From NCBI RefSeq assembly GCF_000368585.1, contig NZ_KB849556.1, positions 79,576 through 143,575 of the forward strand: DNA of 64,000 bases. The letters are read 5' to 3'. Shown one piece after another: positions 59,731-64,000 of the stretch. Both the position numbers and the translations under genes were made by a program. Each line of letters begins with the position of its first letter. The first letter of the stretch is position 1. Source of the DNA: Acinetobacter venetianus RAG-1 = CIP 110063 (GTDB taxonomy: Bacteria > Pseudomonadota > Gammaproteobacteria > Pseudomonadales > Moraxellaceae). The notes under the pieces were generated by a model. The model did not search any database, was not told where the DNA came from, and was given only the letters and a program-made list of their open reading frames with translations.

Positions 59731-60732
59731 ATGAATGCATTTGATGTGCGAAAGATCATACGTCCAATCGTATTGCTTGTTGCGGTTCTAATCGCAGTTT
59801 ATACCATCGTGCATTTATGGAATTACTACAATGCCGCGCCTTGGACACGTGATGGTCGTGTCCGTGGTGATGTGATTCAAGTCGCTTCAGATGTGAATGG
59901 TTTAATCACAGAGGTGCTTGTTCAAGATAACCAGACGGTAAAAAAAGGTCAGGTTCTTTTCAAAATTGATGTTGCACGTCAAGCTTTGGATGTTGAGCAA
60001 GCAAAGTCTGATTTGGCCAAAGCTAAAGCAGGTTTGGCACAAGCACATGCAAATCTAGCAGGAGCTAAAGCCAGTTTGGTTAAAACTGAAGCCAATATGA
60101 AATTGGCTGAAAAGAATGCGGCTCGTTACGCTAGCTTAATGGATGGAGCAATTTCTAAACAAGAGCAAGATCAGGTGTTTGCAACGCGTGATCAAGCACT
60201 CGCTGAACGCGAGCAATTAACGGCAAGTATTGAACAGGCGAATGCGGCGATTCAACAGCAGCAAGCATTGATTGAGGTTGCCAATAGTAATTTACATTTG
60301 GCGCAGTTGAATTTACATCGTTCTGAAGTGGTTGCACCTGCTGATGGTACGTTATCGAATTTTGATTTACGTGTTGGTAATTATGTGAAAGTTGGACAAG
60401 CAGTTGCTGCTTTGCTTGATCGCCATCAGCTCTATGTTGTGGGATATTTTGAAGAAACTAAACTCGATCGTATTCATGTTGGTGATGCCGCAACGATTCA
60501 ACTGATGGGTGATCGTCAAAAAATCCGTGGGCATGTGCAAGGTGTTGCGACAGGGATTGAAGACCGAGAACGTTCAGGTAGTTCCAATTTATTGGCCAAC
60601 GTAAATCCGACATTTAGTTGGGTACGTTTGGCGCAACGTGTACCTGTAAAGATTGTGTTAGATGAGCAGCCGAAGAATCCATTGGCTTTTGTTTCGGGTC
60701 GTACTGCGACAGTTAGAATTATTGAGAAATAA
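59731..60732 (+). CDS. HlyD-family efflux adaptor (AaeA-like)
   Basis: Periplasmic membrane-fusion protein of ~333 residues. It has one N-terminal membrane helix (~residues 10-32). The lipoyl-like motif follows (APWTRDGRVRGDVIQVASDVNG), then a coiled-coil hairpin rich in Ala/Gln/Lys (~85-190) and the return strand VVAPADGTLSNFDLRVGNYV. The ATG at 59731 has AAGGTGA at proper spacing; ATG 59725 and GTG 59713 are alternatives. Confidence 0.9.
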   Translation: MNAFDVRKIIRPIVLLVAVLIAVYTIVHLWNYYNAAPWTRDGRVRGDVIQVASDVNGLITEVLVQDNQTVKKGQVLFKIDVARQALDVEQAKSDLAKAKAGLAQAHANLAGAKASLVKTEANMKLAEKNAARYASLMDGAISKQEQDQVFATRDQALAEREQLTASIEQANAAIQQQQALIEVANSNLHLAQLNLHRSEVVAPADGTLSNFDLRVGNYVKVGQAVAALLDRHQLYVVGYFEETKLDRIHVGDAATIQLMGDRQKIRGHVQGVATGIEDRERSGSSNLLANVNPTFSWVRLAQRVPVKIVLDEQPKNPLAFVSGRTATVRIIEK

Positions 60733-60781
60733 TCAATGCGTTTTTTGGATAGGCTTATTTATTCAGAAATGACACAGTAAA

Positions 60782-60802
60782 TAGCGGCATCGAGTGCCGC
60801 TA
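60782..60802. other. 8-bp hairpin between convergent genes
   Basis: TAGCGGCA-TCGAG-TGCCGCTA lies between the convergent adaptor gene and ruvX. There is no T-tract on either side, so terminator function is uncertain. Confidence 0.45.
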
Positions 60803-60827
60803 AATGATAGAACGTAAATTGATTCTT

Positions 60828-61271
60828 TTAAGGTGTAATCCCCGCGGGATCACGATACCAACTTTGAATCAGCAGGGCAGCAGCAAAACTATCTGCGGAT
60901 AAACGTCTTGCCTGTCCTTTGTTTTGATAATACTCAAGCTCTTCTCGTGCTTCACGAGTGGTTAGACGTTCATCTACCATCCACGTTTCAATATTGGTTT
61001 GATGACGTAAACGACGTGCAAATTTTCGAGCACGCGCAGAAAGTTCTGATTCACTGTCATCCATATTTAAGGGCAGACCTACCAAAAACACATTAGGTTG
61101 CCATTCTTTGACTAACTTTAGCAATTGATTCCAGTCAGGAATGCCATCTTTCATTACAAATAATGGAAGTGGATTGGCACTTTCAATGCTTGCTTGACCA
61201 ATCGCAATCCCCATTTTTTGTGTGCCGAAATCAAACGCCATAATGGATTGAGATGATTGCATATCAGGCAT
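60828..61271 (-). CDS. ruvX: Holliday junction resolvase-like protein RuvX/YqgF
   Basis: RNase H-fold protein of ~147 residues, with roles in pre-16S rRNA processing and possibly recombination. Motifs [14 protein letters not shown] (catalytic Asp), [17 protein letters not shown], and [12 protein letters not shown] are in order. The ATG at 61271 overlaps the yqgE stop by 8 bp; ATG 61262 is an alternative. Gene order yqgE-ruvX is widespread. Confidence 0.93.
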   Translation of the reverse strand: MPDMQSSQSIMAFDFGTQKMGIAIGQASIESANPLPLFVMKDGIPDWNQLLKLVKEWQPNVFLVGLPLNMDDSESELSARARKFARRLRHQTNIETWMVDERLTTREAREELEYYQNKGQARRLSADSFAAALLIQSWYRDPAGITP

Positions 61272-61818
61272 GCCCAATCTCTGAAGCAAACCAAGTACGA
61301 TCTACCCCGATTTTCTTATAGGCAGCGTCCCAACGATCGCCATAAGGTAAGTTGAAGATCAAATCCATATCAGAATCACATATCAACCAATCGCCACGCG
61401 CAATCTCTTCTTCAAGCTGGTTTTTACTCCAGCTCGCATAGCCTAACGCAATTTGATAGCGTCCAACACCTTCATTATGTGCAATTGCATCTAAAATATC
61501 TTTACTAGTGGTGATACAGACATTTTCACCGACTGCAATAGAGGAATGCCAAGTCGGTTGACCTGTATGTAAGACAAAACCCGCTTCAGGGCGTAAAGGG
61601 CCGCCTTGTAAAACAGCATGAGGCTGTACGTTATCTGCATCGATCTCTAAATCATTGAGCAACTCTTTGATTTGCAGTTCAGAAGGGCGATTGATAATAA
61701 TGCCTTGAGCACCTTCTTCATCATGGCGAGCAACATAAATCACAGTGTTTGCAAAAAAGTCATCTGCCATGTCTGGTGGAGCGATGAGACAACGGTGAGT
61801 TAAATATTGTTTCGTCAC
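61264..61818 (-). CDS. yqgE: YqgE/AlgH family protein
   Basis: Conserved 184-residue protein of unknown biochemical role. It shows the family segments [25 protein letters not shown] (in parts), [17 protein letters not shown] and [19 protein letters not shown] with W. The stop overlaps ruvX, so the two are one transcription unit. Confidence 0.93.
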   Translation of the reverse strand: MTKQYLTHRCLIAPPDMADDFFANTVIYVARHDEEGAQGIIINRPSELQIKELLNDLEIDADNVQPHAVLQGGPLRPEAGFVLHTGQPTWHSSIAVGENVCITTSKDILDAIAHNEGVGRYQIALGYASWSKNQLEEEIARGDWLICDSDMDLIFNLPYGDRWDAAYKKIGVDRTWFASEIGHA

Positions 61819-61932
61819 CTAGGCGGTTCTCCATCAAAGTATTGTGCTGATCTATCTATATAGGTTCTTTTTATCAACATACAAGAGTTAATCGGATTTC
61901 GCCAATTATTTTCTAATATTTTGTGCCGTTAC

Positions 61933-63594
61933 TTAGGCCGACTGAAATTTAAGCTGACGTAACTGCCTTGCATGCTGCAAAGTGGTCTCACTAATTTCGA
62001 CCCCGCCAGACATACGTGCCAGTTCTAAAATACGTTGCTCTTCACCCAATTCGATAATGGTACTGCTGGCCGGATCTGTCTGCTGTTTCTTCACCAGCAG
62101 ATGCTGGTCAGACTGTGCAGCAACCTGTGCCTGATGGGTGATACAAAGTAATTGTACATGTTGAGCAAGATCAGCCAGTAAACGTCCGACGACTTCAGCT
62201 GTGCCACCACTAATACCTACGTCAATTTCATCAAAGACCAATACTTCTGCATCTGTTTTTTCAGCATTCATTACTTGCATCACTAAGGCAATACGCGACA
62301 ATTCACCGCCTGATGCAACCCGTGCCAGTGGTTGTGGCGGGATGCCTTTGTTGGCTGTAAATAGCAGTTGAATGAAACTAAGACCCTCAGCATTTGCTGG
62401 TTCTAATGGCTCAAATTTAAACTCAAAATGTGCTTCAGGTAAGGCCAATGGTTTCACTTGCTCAGTGAGTTGTTTGGCAAGTGGAATGGCCGCAGCACGA
62501 CGGATTTCATCTAAATGTTGAGCTTTTTGCATAAAGTCTTGATATGAAACTTCAACTTGTTCCGCTAAAGTTTCTGGATCTTCGAGTTGATGCAGTAGCT
62601 CTAGCTCTTGCTGCCAAACTTCATATTCTTGTTTAAGCAGTTCAGGCTGTGTACGATGTTTACGTGCCAAACGATGGAAGACCTCAAGCGTAGCATTTAA
62701 CTGTTCCATCCGTTCAGGGTCAAAACTTTGACGGTCTATAAACTGACGCAAGCTTGCGGTCGCATCCTCTATTTCACTTTGTGCATTTAATAAGGAATTA
62801 TAAATATTACTCAGTTGTTCGCTACGACCTGCATGAGATTCCAGTCGGCGGATGATTGAGGCTACTTCTTGCGTGATATTTTGTTCAGCTTCATCCAAAA
62901 CATTCAAGCCGTAACCACAGTCTTGCATAATATGTTCATGATGGCTGAGACGATCAAATTCTTGCTCAATTTCACGATAATCAGTTTGCACAACATCTTC
63001 TAATTCTTCGATTTGTGATTCTAAGCTTTGTATTTTTTGAATACGTGTTGCTTGAGCATTTAAAGCGGCTTGGTGTTGGCGAATATTATTTTGCCATGTG
63101 CTATAAGCATCGCGAACGGCATGAGCAGGCTCAGCAAAGTTGTGATAACGGTCTAACCAATGTTTTGGGTAAGGGGGTTCTAAAAGTTGTTGTTGACTAT
63201 GTTGACTATAGAGTTGAACGAGTAAACGTCCAATTTCTTTAAGTTCAGCTAGACTACTTGGTCGACCATTAATCCATGCCTTGCTACGACCCGTTGCGAA
63301 AATAACCCGTCTTAGGTGAATTTCACCTGAATCATCATCCAGTTCATGCTCTGTGAGCCAGTGAGCTTCAGCACTTTGAGGTTGATAACTAAATACCGCC
63401 GTGACATCGGCTTTATCTGCGCCATAACGAACGTAGTTGGTATCCGTGCGTTCGCCTAAGCATGCGGAAAGAGCATCTAACAATAATGATTTTCCTGCGC
63501 CTGTTTCACCCGTGAGAACATTAAACCCTTGTTCAATATCCAAAGCGAGATGGTCAGCAAGTGCAAAATTAATTAAAGTTAAATGGGTGAGCAT
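61933..63594 (-). CDS. recN: DNA repair protein RecN
   Basis: SMC-like ATPase acting early in double-strand break repair. 553 residues from the ATG at 63594 (MLTHLTLINFALADHL). The Walker A is GETGAGKS. A long coiled coil lies in the middle, the ABC signature is VASGGELSRIALVMQ, and the Walker B is VLVFDEIDVGISGG. An in-frame start four codons earlier exists. No LexA-type box was noticed upstream, in line with the lack of a canonical LexA in Acinetobacter. Confidence 0.96.
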   Translation of the reverse strand: MLTHLTLINFALADHLALDIEQGFNVLTGETGAGKSLLLDALSACLGERTDTNYVRYGADKADVTAVFSYQPQSAEAHWLTEHELDDDSGEIHLRRVIFATGRSKAWINGRPSSLAELKEIGRLLVQLYSQHSQQQLLEPPYPKHWLDRYHNFAEPAHAVRDAYSTWQNNIRQHQAALNAQATRIQKIQSLESQIEELEDVVQTDYREIEQEFDRLSHHEHIMQDCGYGLNVLDEAEQNITQEVASIIRRLESHAGRSEQLSNIYNSLLNAQSEIEDATASLRQFIDRQSFDPERMEQLNATLEVFHRLARKHRTQPELLKQEYEVWQQELELLHQLEDPETLAEQVEVSYQDFMQKAQHLDEIRRAAAIPLAKQLTEQVKPLALPEAHFEFKFEPLEPANAEGLSFIQLLFTANKGIPPQPLARVASGGELSRIALVMQVMNAEKTDAEVLVFDEIDVGISGGTAEVVGRLLADLAQHVQLLCITHQAQVAAQSDQHLLVKKQQTDPASSTIIELGEEQRILELARMSGGVEISETTLQHARQLRQLKFQSA

Positions 63595-64000
63595 AAACGC
63601 ATCCAATGCACAGAATCTTTTGCTTAAAGATAGAGAAGTTTTAAATGGGCTACAAGAGTTGAATGTAGGATTTTCCTTATTTACTTGATAGATAGCTGAG
63701 TAGTGATCAGCATAATTTAAAGTTCTGGATGATTTTCTTGATTGATTTGTAGCGTAGCAACTTTTTTCTAAGTTTTAGTTGTTACGAAGGATTAAGTTTT
63801 ATTTTTCCAATTTGCCCACAGTAAATGAGCCATATATGGCACAAGGTCTAGTGCTGGGACAATATTTCACTTTATTTTTCCTCTTAACTCACAGCATAGC
63901 TGTTCGTCTTGTGCCCAGACAAAGCTTTGCTTTGTTAATTTTCGCCACTCGTAGCATAGCTACTCGTCTTGCGCTCGGACAAAGCTTTGCTTTGTTAATT
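63595..64000. other. Region upstream of recN, ending in tandem repeats
   Basis: No credible gene. The first ~230 bp are A/T-rich and should hold the recN promoter. The remainder consists of 60-bp tandem repeats that continue past the window edge. Confidence 0.6.
63827..64000. repeat. 60-bp tandem repeat with covarying hairpins
   Basis: Two clear units with an exact 60-bp period lie at 63887-63946 and 63947-64000 (cut by the window). A third, decayed unit lies at 63827-63886, with 13 of 17 matches over GTCTAGTGCTGGGACAA. Each clear unit has a hairpin ACAGC-ATA-GCTGT or GTAGC-ATA-GCTAC, in which two base pairs differ by compensatory changes. Each also has an identical 7-bp hairpin ACAAAGC-TTT-GCTTTGT. 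The compensatory pattern points to selection on structure. Confidence 0.85.

Noticed and set aside
60782..60802. Hairpin considered as a terminator for the efflux operon and ruvX
   Set aside because: There is no T-tract on either strand, so it was kept only as an unassigned hairpin.
63595..63720. SOS (LexA) box upstream of recN
   Set aside because: No CTGT-N8-ACAG-type palindrome is present; the group is known to lack a canonical LexA.
63827..64000. CRISPR array at the window edge
   Set aside because: The units are contiguous 60-bp repeats without unique spacers, so this is a tandem hairpin repeat and not CRISPR.

Overview
The window looks like chromosomal core DNA from an Acinetobacter species or a close relative in the Moraxellaceae. 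The evidence is the low-GC, A/T-biased codon use, the argH–algZ/algR–hemC–hemD order shared with Pseudomonadales, a stand-alone gspN-gspC-gspD block of type II secretion genes, a 717-residue FadB with FadA downstream, an H-NS-type nucleoid protein and an LpxO-like lipid A hydroxylase. The genus call is inferred from gene content and protein similarity recalled from memory; no database search was possible. I see no prophage, transposase, CRISPR array or integrated plasmid.

Layout. 1-7.9 kb: the 3' part of yggX and argH on the minus strand; then, divergently, an AlgZ/AlgR-type two-component pair and the tightly overlapping hemC-hemD-hemX-hemY-thioesterase operon. 8-15.7 kb: an H-NS family gene, gspN-gspC-gspD with an FHA-domain membrane protein, gph and trpE, with a strong-RBS 11-codon ORF between gph and trpE. 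15.8-30 kb: the conserved translation/transcription block tRNA-Thr, tRNA-Tyr, tRNA-Gly, tRNA-Thr, tuf, tRNA-Trp, secE, nusG, rplK, rplA, rplJ, rplL, rpoB, rpoC. It carries several leader and attenuator-like hairpins and a palindromic repeat between rpoB and rpoC.

30-43.6 kb: small envelope proteins, a DUF4442 protein, an alpha/beta hydrolase, a NhaC-like antiporter, an OmpW-like barrel, htpG behind a heat-shock-like promoter, then three unrecognised minus-strand genes. Two of these form an operon downstream of a perfect CRP/Vfr-type palindrome. An FrnE-like DsbA-family protein and several lipoproteins or secreted proteins follow. 43.6-56 kb: fadBA for beta-oxidation, a globin-coupled diguanylate cyclase, lpxO, a PH-domain protein, a lipoprotein, uvrC, a TesB-like thioesterase, pgsA and a beta-propeller-like protein. 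56-64 kb: an IclR regulator divergent from an aaeB-aaeX-aaeA-type aromatic acid efflux operon, then yqgE-ruvX and recN on the minus strand, and finally a 60-bp tandem repeat with compensatory base changes that runs off the window.

Most genes are ordinary housekeeping genes. The observations most worth checking are non-coding: the covarying 60-bp repeat at the right edge, the dumbbell palindrome at the rpoB stop codon, a perfect 13-bp inverted repeat upstream of hns, the CRP-like site before the unknown operon, and the mini-ORF in front of trpE.
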